From: Alienimonas chondri
GTDB lineage: Bacteria > Planctomycetota > Planctomycetia > Planctomycetales > Planctomycetaceae
NCBI RefSeq assembly: GCF_013036045.1
Contig: NZ_WTPX01000043.1
Span: 1 to 33,770, forward strand
Direction of reading: 5' to 3'
Length of the DNA: 33,770 nucleotides
The translations under genes and the position numbers were made by a program. Positions 1-7,115 of this stretch are shown here, in pieces; position 1 is the first letter of the stretch; each line of letters begins with the position of its first letter. The notes beneath the pieces were generated by a model, which did no database searches, was not told the DNA's origin, and saw only the letters and a program-made list of their open reading frames with translations.

Positions 1-1613
1 TGGGCGGCGGCTTCGGTCCTCTCCACCACACGGTCGAGAGCTTCGGCCTCGCGTTCGAGCGAATCGATGCGGGACTCAGCGGCGGCGGCGAGGTCGTCAA
101 TCGAGCGGACGGCTCCGTCTCTGAACGTGGCCTCGGACCGCAGCCGATCGAGTTCCGGTGATTCGCCGCGTGCGAGTTCTTTGCGGACCTCGATCACCTC
201 GGACGCGGTGCGTCTGTAAGTTTGGAGCATCCGAACCACACCTTCCCATTTTCCAGGGCCTTCGGGGGCGGCGAGGGAAGACTCCAAGCGTTCGTGAGCG
301 GTGGCGAGCGAGAGTTCCGCGTCCCTTCCGCCGCGGGCCAGCCGGCCCCACGCGACTGCCGTGCGTTCGACTAGGTCCGGGTGGTCGGACCCGATGTCCG
401 GGACGCTGGGCGGCGGCACGGCGGCGAGTCTGGCTTCAACCTCCCACAACGTGCCGAACGCATCCGCGGCGGTGTCCGCGATCTCCGCCGCTCTCTCCAA
501 CCCGGCGACCTCGATACCCGCCTCAAAGTCTCCCGAGTCGCGGAACTCTTTCGCTTGCTCCGCCATCAGGTCGAACGGCGTCTTGCCGCTCTCTCCACCA
601 CGCCGGGCGACCTTGGCGAAGGGGTTGTCCTGCCCAGCCACGCCGGCCCACGACATCAACTGATCCGCATCATGCACGCCCCCCGAGGACGCTTCGATCT
701 GTTCAGCGACAGCCCGACGGCGGGCGTGCAATCCGGCTTCGCCCCCGGTTGCCCAAGTCGCTTGGGTTTGCCGCATCGCATCGAGTTCGGCGACGGCAGA
801 ATGTAGCTTCCGCTCTTCCTGAAAAGCGCGGCGGGCTTCGGCCGCGGCCCGCTTCGCTTCCAGGGCGTGAAGGTCGACGGAAAGTAGATCCTGACCGGGG
901 GATCGGTCAGGGACGGCCGCGAGCCGATCCGAATGGACGCTCCCGAGGGCGCTGGCGAGGGCCGACACCTTGGCTCTCGCTCCTTCGGCGGCTTCCTCCG
1001 TGCCTTGAAGTCTGGCGATGACGTCGACCATCTGGACGGCGGCAATTCCGCCCAGCACCGCTAGGGACGCAGGTCCAGACCCCAACGTAGCGGCCATCAT
1101 CGCCAAGTTATTCGTCGCCCCCCGCATCCCGGCGAACGAGAAGTCCTCGACCATCTGCTGGGCCTGAAACGCCATTTGCACGCCACCGCCGCCGGGTCTC
1201 CCCCCGGCTCCGCCGCGACCGCCGGATCTTCTCGCGACGACCCCGCCGGTGCGGGCGTGGTGGATGGCATTAATCTCCCGGGCCGCTCTTCTTTCCTCCG
1301 CGACGATCCGGGTGAGGTGCTTTCTCAACTGCGTTTCGTCACGCCCGAACCCGTTGGCGAGTTCGCGACTGACCGCGATGCGGGATCGTCTGGCGAACTG
1401 AGCGGCTTGCGATCCGTGCTTCGCCTCGATGGCGTCAATGCTGGCGTGGAACTCTCTTCGGAGGCGTCTGAGCACGTCCCCGCGGTCACGCTCGTCTCTG
1501 ACCGCCGTTTTCTTCGCGGCCTGACCGCCGCTGCTCGACGCGAGAAAGGAATCGACGTCCTTCTTCGCCTTCCGGGTATCGACCCGGATGACGTACTCCA
1601 ATTTATACTTCAA
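1..1613 (-). CDS. Phage tape-measure-like tail protein (partial, runs off left edge)
   Basis: The minus-strand frame is open from a stop at 1731-1733 to the window edge. I choose the TTG at 1613-1611 because GGAAG lies 6 nt upstream and the protein then opens with a strand-like segment (KYKLEYVIRVDTRKAKK), as tape-measure proteins often do. An ATG at 1709 in the same frame would add 32 residues. About 537 residues are visible. Residues 1-130 are charged and helical, a Gly/Arg-rich linker follows (about 131-145), then MVEDFSFAGMRGATNN and a hydrophobic helix with GSGPASLAVLGGIAAVQM (about 165-195), then a long Ala/Glu/Arg coiled coil to the edge. Tape-measure proteins set tail length and carry such hydrophobic segments between coiled coils. 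The family call is inferred from architecture; another long coiled-coil protein is possible. The C-terminus is not in the window. Confidence 0.6.
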   Translation of the reverse strand, partial: MKYKLEYVIRVDTRKAKKDVDSFLASSSGGQAAKKTAVRDERDRGDVLRRLRREFHASIDAIEAKHGSQAAQFARRSRIAVSRELANGFGRDETQLRKHLTRIVAEERRAAREINAIHHARTGGVVARRSGGRGGAGGRPGGGGVQMAFQAQQMVEDFSFAGMRGATNNLAMMAATLGSGPASLAVLGGIAAVQMVDVIARLQGTEEAAEGARAKVSALASALGSVHSDRLAAVPDRSPGQDLLSVDLHALEAKRAAAEARRAFQEERKLHSAVAELDAMRQTQATWATGGEAGLHARRRAVAEQIEASSGGVHDADQLMSWAGVAGQDNPFAKVARRGGESGKTPFDLMAEQAKEFRDSGDFEAGIEVAGLERAAEIADTAADAFGTLWEVEARLAAVPPPSVPDIGSDHPDLVERTAVAWGRLARGGRDAELSLATAHERLESSLAAPEGPGKWEGVVRMLQTYRRTASEVIEVRKELARGESPELDRLRSEATFRDGAVRSIDDLAAAAESRIDSLEREAEALDRVVERTEAAA

Positions 1614-1633
1614 CGCTGCTTCCGCTTGAACAC

Positions 1634-1918
1634 TTAGAACCGACCTTCGCCCCTTGGCGTCGTCGTCATGGGGGGGCGGGTACGTCCCGCTGGCCTCCGT
1701 CCACCACATCGTACCACAGCCCCCGAACGGTCAGCCGCGGCCGGCTCGAATTGGTGGACATCGCACCCGCGGACCCCGACCGATTCGGGCACGGCCGACC
1801 CGCCGTAGGCGACTGGACGGACGGCCACCGCACGGCTCCCCACGTCGCCCGTACGGCGCCGGGAGCGGTCCGGGCGACCTCGGGGTCGGATGACGGCTCC
1901 GAGGCCGTCTGGGGGCAT
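1634..1918 (-). CDS. Doubtful small ORF upstream of the tape-measure gene
   Basis: This 94-codon frame starts at ATG 1918 and stops 21 nt before the TTG start of the tape-measure-like gene. The middle (AVAVRPVAYGGSAVPESVGV) reads like protein, but both ends are Arg/Pro-rich, as expected of an off-frame shadow. A second frame ending at 1666 also has a plausible short stretch (LTVRGLWYDVVDGG). Either could be a small tail gene, or a single gene could be frame-disrupted here. I recognise no domain. Confidence 0.2.
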   Translation of the reverse strand: MPPDGLGAVIRPRGRPDRSRRRTGDVGSRAVAVRPVAYGGSAVPESVGVRGCDVHQFEPAAADRSGAVVRCGGRRPAGRTRPPMTTTPRGEGRF

Positions 1919-2146
1919 CTGGGAAGCCGTGTGCGGTACAGCGTTCCGACCCCTGCGAACGATGCTCGATCCACCGCGGGACTTGCTCGAAACGATCGGC
2001 AGCGATCACAGTGGAAAAATCGACCAGGGCAATCAACTCTCAGACTGTCGTCATAGTGAACACATGGTCCCCGGCCTGCATCGATCGCGGGAGCGATCGG
2101 CTCGAATGTCCCCGATCGTTGCCGGGAGCTCGTCGGGGCAAATCGG
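1919..2146. other. Stretch without a convincing gene
   Basis: Together with the doubtful ORF beside it, this forms a gap of over 400 nt between the broken helix-turn-helix gene and the tape-measure gene. The frames I read in it are Arg/Pro/Gly-rich and overlap each other on both strands. One minus frame from about 2036 begins plausibly (ALVDFSTVIAADRFEQVP) and then degenerates, which would fit a decayed gene. No tRNA or clear terminator was seen. Confidence 0.4.
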
Positions 2147-2833
2147 CTACGTCGTCAGCGCCGTCCGCAGCCCCGCCGGCGTGGTGGTAGGGCCGTCGCG
2201 CTCCACCACAGGCTTGGGGGCCGGTTTCGTCTTCGATTTTCGGCGGGGCTGTTCGATTCCGTCGCGGCCGACGACGGTTATGCATTGCATAACCTCCCCC
2301 GACTCTTCCAGCCCCCTGCGAATGCGGTACACCGTGGATTGGTTCACCTTACACATCGTCGCGATTTGTTGATCGCTCTTATCCGCCCAGCACGGTTCTA
2401 GGAGGGCGGTCTCGACCGCCTTTCGTTTGTCGGCATTGGTTCACTTCGGCCCGATGCTCATGGTGTTAATTCTTCGTCCGTCCATACCTATCCTAGTGTA
2501 GTAATCGATCCTAGCTCGATTCACGGCGGTTTCCTCATTCGTCGGCCACACCTGCCACTCGATAGCCAATTTGCGGATGCGGTCCGCGAGTTCGACGCTA
2601 GGAGTTCGCTTGCTCGCGATGATCCTGCCCACAGTCGTGTCCGTCGTGGAGAGTGCATGTGCAATCGACCTGTTCGATTCTCCGGCGACACTCGCCAGGG
2701 CTAAGACGACATCCGCAACAGGGGTGTTCAACACCTGTTCGACTGTCAGTTCGGAAGAGGGAATAGGCATACGCCAAACTGCTCGTGAAGATCCGGCCAA
2801 TCGGCCGACTGAGAACAATGTGCAGTCAACCAA
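2147..2833 (-). pseudogene. Helix-turn-helix / ParB-like regulator interrupted by an in-frame TGA
   Basis: One frame runs from TTG 2833 (or the better ATG 2770) to TAG at 2147 and is broken only by TGA at 2443-2441. The first part has an XRE-like helix-turn-helix (RSIAHALSTTDTTVGRIIAS). The second begins immediately after the TGA with TNADKRKAVETALL, then SDQQIATMCKVNQSTVYRIR and LEESGEV, which resembles the DNA-binding segment of ParB-like proteins from phages and plasmids. That segment normally lies mid-protein, often after an Arg, so CGA to TGA is an easy explanation. No ATG, GTG or TTG lies between the TGA and the ATG at 2356, which is already inside the helix-turn-helix. The product is therefore probably truncated after about 130 residues. 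Bases 2461-2520 are AT-rich for this genome (26 of 60 G+C by my count), which supports foreign origin. Confidence 0.55.
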
Positions 2834-2873
2834 TTGGCAGCACCCCTGTCAACCGGCCGTCGCGGCCGACGAC

Positions 2874-2892
2874 GGTGTCGGAAACCGACACC
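2874..2892. promoter_or_regulatory. Perfect dyad upstream of the helix-turn-helix gene (candidate operator)
   Basis: GGTGTCGG-AAA-CCGACACC is an 8-bp perfect inverted repeat with a 3-nt spacer. It sits between the stop of the CxxC gene (2912) and the TTG start at 2833 of the regulator. Position and size suit a repressor operator, for example autoregulation. A simple hairpin or terminator is the alternative; there is no T-run on the minus strand. Confidence 0.35.
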
Positions 2893-2911
2893 TTACCAGC
2901 CAGTCCGACTG

Positions 2912-3403
2912 TCACCGGATTACAGTCGCCCGCAGCGCCCGCCAGCCCGTCACGAGGGCCGCCAGAACGGGCGACCTCGGAAGGCCGTGCGGGCTGGGCC
3001 GACCTCGCGACGCCCGACGTGCGGCGGGCGAGTCCGGGTAGTTCGCCCGGATCGATTCGTTGATGTCCGCCAGCGACGACCGACGTAGGCAATACGGATC
3101 GTCGTCCAGTTCGGGCACGGGCGTCCGTTCTCCCGGGGGCAGATCCGCCCGTGTGGTGGGCTGCATATCGACGTTGCACCCGATGCACTCGTGGAAGGCC
3201 CATTCCTCGAACGGGCGGAGCACGAGGGCGGACAGTTCGCCGGGGGCCATCCGATGACCGCAGCCGCGGCAGGGCGTGATAACGTCGGGCGGGGAGCGCG
3301 TCAGAAGCCGCTTCCCGTCGAGCCAATCATCCCACCGCGTATCGCGGGCGGGATCGTTCAGACGGTCGGCGGGGACCGGGGTTCTGGTGGTTTTCATGTT
3401 CAC
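2912..3403 (-). CDS. Small hypothetical protein with a CxxC...CxxC zinc-ribbon-like core
   Basis: This frame encodes 163 residues starting at GTG 3403, or 161 from the ATG at 3397. The central part has CRGCGHRMAPGE, then about 18 residues later HECIGCNVDMQP. Two CxxC knuckles at that spacing suggest one bound zinc. It also has a WDDWLDGKRLL N-terminus and an Arg-rich C-terminus. Such small zinc-knuckle proteins are common in phage and plasmid accessory regions, but I do not recognise a named family. It is co-oriented with the broken helix-turn-helix gene downstream, separated by 78 nt that hold a dyad. The coding call rests on the coherent cysteine motif and clean composition. Confidence 0.55.
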   Translation of the reverse strand: MNMKTTRTPVPADRLNDPARDTRWDDWLDGKRLLTRSPPDVITPCRGCGHRMAPGELSALVLRPFEEWAFHECIGCNVDMQPTTRADLPPGERTPVPELDDDPYCLRRSSLADINESIRANYPDSPAARRASRGRPSPHGLPRSPVLAALVTGWRALRATVIR

Positions 3404-3664
3404 TTGGGACAGGAGTCCGGGTCTTCCCCGGTCTAAGCGGGGTGGTCGGCTCGTTCGGGACTCCGGTTCCGCCAGGAAGGGGGGTGGGGTCCCCGTCCAC
3501 CACAGCCTTCGTATCTCTGGTCGGCTCCCCGACGCGGGCGGGGTTCTGCCCCGTAGCGGGCGATGGTACCGGCCACGCCCAAAGCCGGGGGGGGGCTTGG
3601 CGGCCTCGGGAGCGTGCCCCGAGACGACGGGGCCGGACGACGGGGCGAGGTCGTCAGCGGGCCG
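3404..3664. other. Gene-less G-rich stretch with small hairpins
   Basis: No plausible reading frame is seen. It contains a short hairpin CGGGG-TTCTG-CCCCG near 3537-3551 and a G9 run inside an AGCC...GGCT dyad near 3583-3597. These could be weak terminators for the minus-strand genes, but none has a T-run. Confidence 0.4.
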
Positions 3665-3862
3665 TCAGGCGGTCGCGTGTGCGGCTTCCACGATCGCCAG
3701 CACGGCGGAGCGTTCGTCGTCGGTCAGCCGGGGCCACGCTTCCACCACATCGGCGAGGTCGGCCGGCAGCCCGTCGTGCTCGACTGCCCCCGACCCCCCG
3801 AATGGCCTCGATCGTGGCCACGCCGGTTCAGCCCGAACCCCTGAGTCCTTACAGGATAGACC
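3665..3862 (-). pseudogene. Possible C-terminal fragment of a phage integrase-type gene
   Basis: The last 65 or so codons of a minus-strand frame read naturally, ending in LPADLADVVEAWPRLTDDE followed by a short Ala-rich helix. Short acidic tails of the form LPxDLxxVVxAWPxL occur at the C-terminus of tyrosine recombinases and small phage proteins in planctomycetes, as far as I recall. Upstream in the same frame the sequence turns Pro/Ser-rich, and no recombinase core (R...HxxR...Y) is visible, so any parent gene is lost or frame-disrupted. The assignment is tentative. It lies at the chromosome-proximal end of the phage-like patch, where an integrase would be expected. Confidence 0.25.
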
Positions 3863-3990
3863 CTGAGCGGAATCCGTTAGACCCCTACCCGGGGAGCTAT
3901 TCGGAAAGATCGGCGACGTTGGATGTGTGGGCGGGGGGACGGTAAGTTCGGGGCCGACGAGTTCCGACATCCTTCGAGGAAGCAACGGCC

Positions 3991-5340
3991 ATTACTGCTT
4001 CTTCGACGCCGGCGACGACGGTTGCCCCCCCCGACGACTCGACCGGCGGGTCCCCGGGGTTTCGTTTGCGGGATCTCGGACCGGCGCTGATCGTCGCCAG
4101 CGTGGTGCTGGGGCCGGGGACGATTCTCTCCGCCTCCCGCGTCGGCGCCGTTCATGGGACGAGCGCCCTTTGGGTACCGTTGCTGGCCGCGGTCGTGCTG
4201 GGGGGGACGGCGGCGCTCGCGGCCCGCATCGGCGTGGCGTTGGCGAAAAGCCCCTGCGACGAACTCGCGGATCGCCTCGGGCGGCCGTTCGCGGCGCTGG
4301 TCGGGATCACGCTGTTCCTGGTCGTGGTCGGCTTTCAGTCCAGCAACAACTTCGCGGTCGTCGCGGCGTTGGAACCGTTGCTGCTTCTCGGAGGCGAAGG
4401 GGCGCTGCCGACATGGGGGGCCGCGCTGATCCTGCTGGGCGTCAACGGGGCCGTGATCGCCGCCGTCCTCGGGCTACGGGGGCTGTATGCGAAGCTGGAA
4501 GGGCTGATGAAGGGGCTGGTCGCCTTCATGGCGGCGGCGTTCCTGTTCAACCTCTTTGCGGTTCGGCCGTCTGTGCGGGATGCGGTCGCGGGACTCGTGC
4601 CGCAGGCGCCGGACGGGGCGGACGGCGGGTTCCTGCCCACCCGCGACGCGTTGGGCGAAGTCGTCGTGCCGCTGGCGGCGTTGCAGGGGCTGGTGGCGAC
4701 GACGTTCTCCGTGGCGGGGGCGTTCTATCAGGCGTACCTGGTGAAAGAGAAAGGATGGGGGCCGCGGGACGGACGACGGGCCGGCGTCGAAGCCGCGGTC
4801 GGGGCGGGGGCCCTGGGACTGATGACCGCGATGGTGCTGCTGACGGCCGCCGCGACGCTGCACAACGTCGAGGGCGGGGGCTTCAGCACCACGGCCGATC
4901 TCGCGCGGCAACTCAGCCCGTTCTTCGGGGACTGGGCGGTCGGCATCTTCGCGGCGGGCATCCTCGCGGGGGCGCTCGGGTCGTTCCTCGGCAACGCATT
5001 GATCGGCGGCACGTTGCTGGCGGACGGGTTAGGGAAGGGGCGCTCGATCGATTCCAGCTGGGTCCGCGGGCTGACCGTCGCGGCGCTGCTCGCGGGGGCG
5101 GGTATTGCGGCGGCCGTGCTGGCCGGCGGCGCGGAAAAAGTGACCGCCATCATCATCGCGCAGGCGCTGACCGTGTTGGGCGGGCCGCTGCTGGCCGGGG
5201 CGTTGCTGTTCCTCGGAACGAAGGTGACGCCGCGTCCGCCGATCTGGACGTTCGCCCTCGCCGGCGTCGGGCTGGCGATCGTGTTGGCGCTGGCGGTCCG
5301 CACGGCGTGGAAGCTCGGTTTGGACCTGTTCGCGGGTTAG
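3991..5340 (+). CDS. Nramp-family-like membrane transporter (metal motifs absent)
   Basis: This is a polytopic membrane protein of about 11 hydrophobic segments and 449 residues if translation starts at ATT 3991. GAGGAAG at 3976-3982 is well placed for that codon, and no ATG or GTG occurs in frame downstream of the TAA near 3943. The next candidate, TTG 4066, has no ribosome site. The first helix reads LGPALIVASVVLGPGTILSA, matching the Nramp fold (GPG motif), but the DPGN metal motif is replaced by GPGT. The sixth helix has TTFSVAGAFYQAYLVKEKGW where canonical Nramp has MPH. It is therefore probably an Nramp relative with a different or unknown substrate rather than a standard Mn/Fe transporter. 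It lies 24 nt upstream of nagB, possibly co-transcribed, with no obvious functional link. Confidence 0.8.
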   Translation: MTASSTPATTVAPPDDSTGGSPGFRLRDLGPALIVASVVLGPGTILSASRVGAVHGTSALWVPLLAAVVLGGTAALAARIGVALAKSPCDELADRLGRPFAALVGITLFLVVVGFQSSNNFAVVAALEPLLLLGGEGALPTWGAALILLGVNGAVIAAVLGLRGLYAKLEGLMKGLVAFMAAAFLFNLFAVRPSVRDAVAGLVPQAPDGADGGFLPTRDALGEVVVPLAALQGLVATTFSVAGAFYQAYLVKEKGWGPRDGRRAGVEAAVGAGALGLMTAMVLLTAAATLHNVEGGGFSTTADLARQLSPFFGDWAVGIFAAGILAGALGSFLGNALIGGTLLADGLGKGRSIDSSWVRGLTVAALLAGAGIAAAVLAGGAEKVTAIIIAQALTVLGGPLLAGALLFLGTKVTPRPPIWTFALAGVGLAIVLALAVRTAWKLGLDLFAG

Positions 5341-5364
5341 CCCCGCCGTTCGTACACTCAACTG

Positions 5365-6105
5365 ATGCAGATCGAAACCTATTCCGACGCCGCCGCGATG
5401 GGTCGAGCCGCCGCGGCTCGCGGAGCCGCGGCGTTACGCGGAGCGATCGCGGAACGTGGTTCCGCAGCGTTGATCGTCGCGACCGGCGCCAGTCAGTTCG
5501 AAGTGCTGGCGGCGTTGGTGACCGAACCGGACATCGATTGGTCGAAGGTCACCGGGTTTCACCTCGACGAATACCTCGGCCTGCCGGCCGATCACCCGGC
5601 GAGCTTTCGCGGGTATCTACGGGAGCGGTTCGTCAGTCGCGTGCCGCTGGCGGCGTTCCACGAATTAAACGGCGAAGCGGCCGACCCCGCCGCGGAGTGC
5701 GACCGCGTCGGGGCGTTGCTGACGGCCCAGCCGATCGACGTGGCCTTCGTGGGGATCGGGGAGAACGCTCACCTCGCCTTCAATGACCCGCCGGCCGACT
5801 TCGAGACACGCGCCCCCTACCTGATCGTCGATCTGGACGAGGCCTGTCGCCGACAGCAGCACGGGGAAGGGTGGTTCGATTCGTTGGAGGCGGTGCCGAA
5901 GCAGGCGCTCAGCATGTCCGTCCGGCAGATCCTGGCGAGCCTCACGATCGTCTGTTCGGTTCCCGACGAACGCAAAGCGACGGCGGTGAAGGCGACCGTC
6001 GAAGGGCCGATCTCCCCGGACGTCCCGGCCTCTATTTTGCGGGAGCACGCCAATTGCACGCTGTTCCTGGACGAAGCGGCCGCCTCCGGGCTGGCGGAGC
6101 GATGA
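5365..6105 (+). CDS. nagB: Glucosamine-6-phosphate deaminase family protein (NagB)
   Basis: The encoded protein (246 residues) belongs to the glucosamine-6-phosphate isomerase/deaminase family, which converts glucosamine-6-phosphate to fructose-6-phosphate and ammonia in the cytoplasm. Visible motifs are the phosphate loop [11 protein letters not shown] (about 33-43), FHLDEYLGL (about 68-76) and the catalytic block [14 protein letters not shown] (about 130-143). The last keeps the catalytic His but has Asn and Asp where E. coli NagB has Asp141 and Glu148, as in a known GIGEN-type branch. ATG 5365 is the natural start, and the stop overlaps nagA by 4 nt (ATGA), so the pair is translationally coupled. 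Codons 16-23 contain an 11-bp inverted repeat (5409-5433) that resembles one in the permease gene at 14.86 kb. Confidence 0.88.
   Translation: MQIETYSDAAAMGRAAAARGAAALRGAIAERGSAALIVATGASQFEVLAALVTEPDIDWSKVTGFHLDEYLGLPADHPASFRGYLRERFVSRVPLAAFHELNGEAADPAAECDRVGALLTAQPIDVAFVGIGENAHLAFNDPPADFETRAPYLIVDLDEACRRQQHGEGWFDSLEAVPKQALSMSVRQILASLTIVCSVPDERKATAVKATVEGPISPDVPASILREHANCTLFLDEAAASGLAER
5409..5438. repeat. Short inverted repeat inside nagB, related to the one at 14858
   Basis: CGCCGCGGCTC (5409-5419) and its perfect complement (5423-5433) flank a 3-nt loop. The 20 bases 5419-5438 match 14871-14890 at 18 positions, including the GGCGTTAC end. It encodes ARGAAALRG in NagB, and the related copy encodes PRGASALQA in the permease. 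Confidence 0.45.
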
Positions 6106-7040
6106 GCGGCGAACCGGACGAGCGGCCGGCGTTCTTCGACTTGCAGGTGAACGGCTACGCCGGCGTCGACTTCAACCGGGACGATCTCACCGCCGAGGGT
6201 CTGCACACGGCCTGCGAACGCATCGCCGCGGACGGCGTGGAGGGGTTCCTGCCCACCGTCATCACCGACGACCTCGATGCGATGTGCCGGCGCCTCGCGC
6301 GGTTGGCGGAGCTGCGGGAACAGGACCATCTCGCCAAGCGGCTGATCGTCGGGCTGCACGTCGAAGGGCCGTTTTTGAACGAGACACCGGGCTACATTGG
6401 CGCCCATCCGTCACAGCACGCCCGGCCCGCGGAGGTGACGGCGATGAATCGATTGCTCGAGGCGGGCGGCGGGCTGGTGCGATTGGTGACGCTCGCCCCG
6501 GAACGCGATCCGAGGTTCGCCGTGACGCGGGCGCTCGCGAAGGCCGGCGTGACGGTGGCGGCGGGGCACTGCGACCCGTCGCGGGACGAACTTTCCGCAG
6601 CGTGCGACGCGGGGCTGACGCTGTTCACGCACCTCGGCAATGGCTGCCCGGCGAGCCTGCCGCGGCACGACAACGTCATTCATCGCGCCCTGTCGCTGCG
6701 AGATCGCTTGCGATTCACGCTCATCGCCGACGGCGTGCATCTGCCGTTCTGGTTCCTGCGGGACGTCATCGATCAGGCCGGCATCGACCGTTGCGCCGTC
6801 GTCAGCGACGCCGTGACCGCCGCGGGGCTGGGGCCGGGGCGGTTCACGCTGGGGGCGTGGGAGTTGGAGGTGGGCGAAGATCTGGCCTGCCGCGCCCCGG
6901 GCGGGGAGCACCTCGTCGGCTCGGCCTGCCCGCTGAGCGTCGCCTTTCAGCGGCTTTGCGACGCCTGCGGCTTCACCCAGCAGGATGCGACGGCTCTCAC
7001 GAGCCGCAATCCGCGGGCGTTTCTGTCATCGAACGCCTAA
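6102..7040 (+). CDS. nagA: N-acetylglucosamine-6-phosphate deacetylase (NagA)
   Basis: This 312-residue amidohydrolase removes acetate from N-acetylglucosamine-6-phosphate, feeding NagB. Starting at ATG 6102 it overlaps the nagB stop by 4 nt. Metal and substrate motifs in order are HVEGPFLN (about 87-94; the Glu ligand), AGHCDPS (about 154-160), THLGNG (about 177-182), DGVHLP (about 210-215) and SDAVTAAG (about 233-240; the catalytic Asp). The protein opens directly with the barrel strand [15 protein letters not shown], so the small N-terminal beta-sandwich half found in longer NagA enzymes is missing or minimal; total length is about 70 residues below E. coli NagA. Context with nagB supports the pathway assignment: recycling or use of chitin or peptidoglycan amino sugars. 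Confidence 0.88.
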   Translation: MSGEPDERPAFFDLQVNGYAGVDFNRDDLTAEGLHTACERIAADGVEGFLPTVITDDLDAMCRRLARLAELREQDHLAKRLIVGLHVEGPFLNETPGYIGAHPSQHARPAEVTAMNRLLEAGGGLVRLVTLAPERDPRFAVTRALAKAGVTVAAGHCDPSRDELSAACDAGLTLFTHLGNGCPASLPRHDNVIHRALSLRDRLRFTLIADGVHLPFWFLRDVIDQAGIDRCAVVSDAVTAAGLGPGRFTLGAWELEVGEDLACRAPGGEHLVGSACPLSVAFQRLCDACGFTQQDATALTSRNPRAFLSSNA

Positions 7041-7060
7041 GCCGGAGGCCTGCCTCCGGC
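7041..7060. terminator. 9-bp GC hairpin after nagA
   Basis: GCCGGAGGC-CT-GCCTCCGGC begins on the base after the nagA stop. It has no T-run, so it may act as a transcript-end or stability hairpin. Its GCCGGAG core recurs in the large palindrome at 31539-31592, which also sits directly at a gene's TAA. Confidence 0.5.
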
Positions 7061-7115
7061 ATGCAGGACGGGGAACGGTTGTTCGCTCCGCCGCGGAACC
7101 GATCATGCTCGGATC

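Noticed and set aside
3870-3890. GTTAGAC heptamer resembling an integron attC core box
   Set aside because: Only one half-site is present, with no paired RYYYAAC box or integron integrase nearby.
3927-5786. Long plus-strand open frame overlapping the Nramp-like gene and nagB
   Set aside because: Its translation is Arg/Gly-rich without motifs, and it overlaps two genes with clear family motifs in another frame. It is a high-GC shadow.
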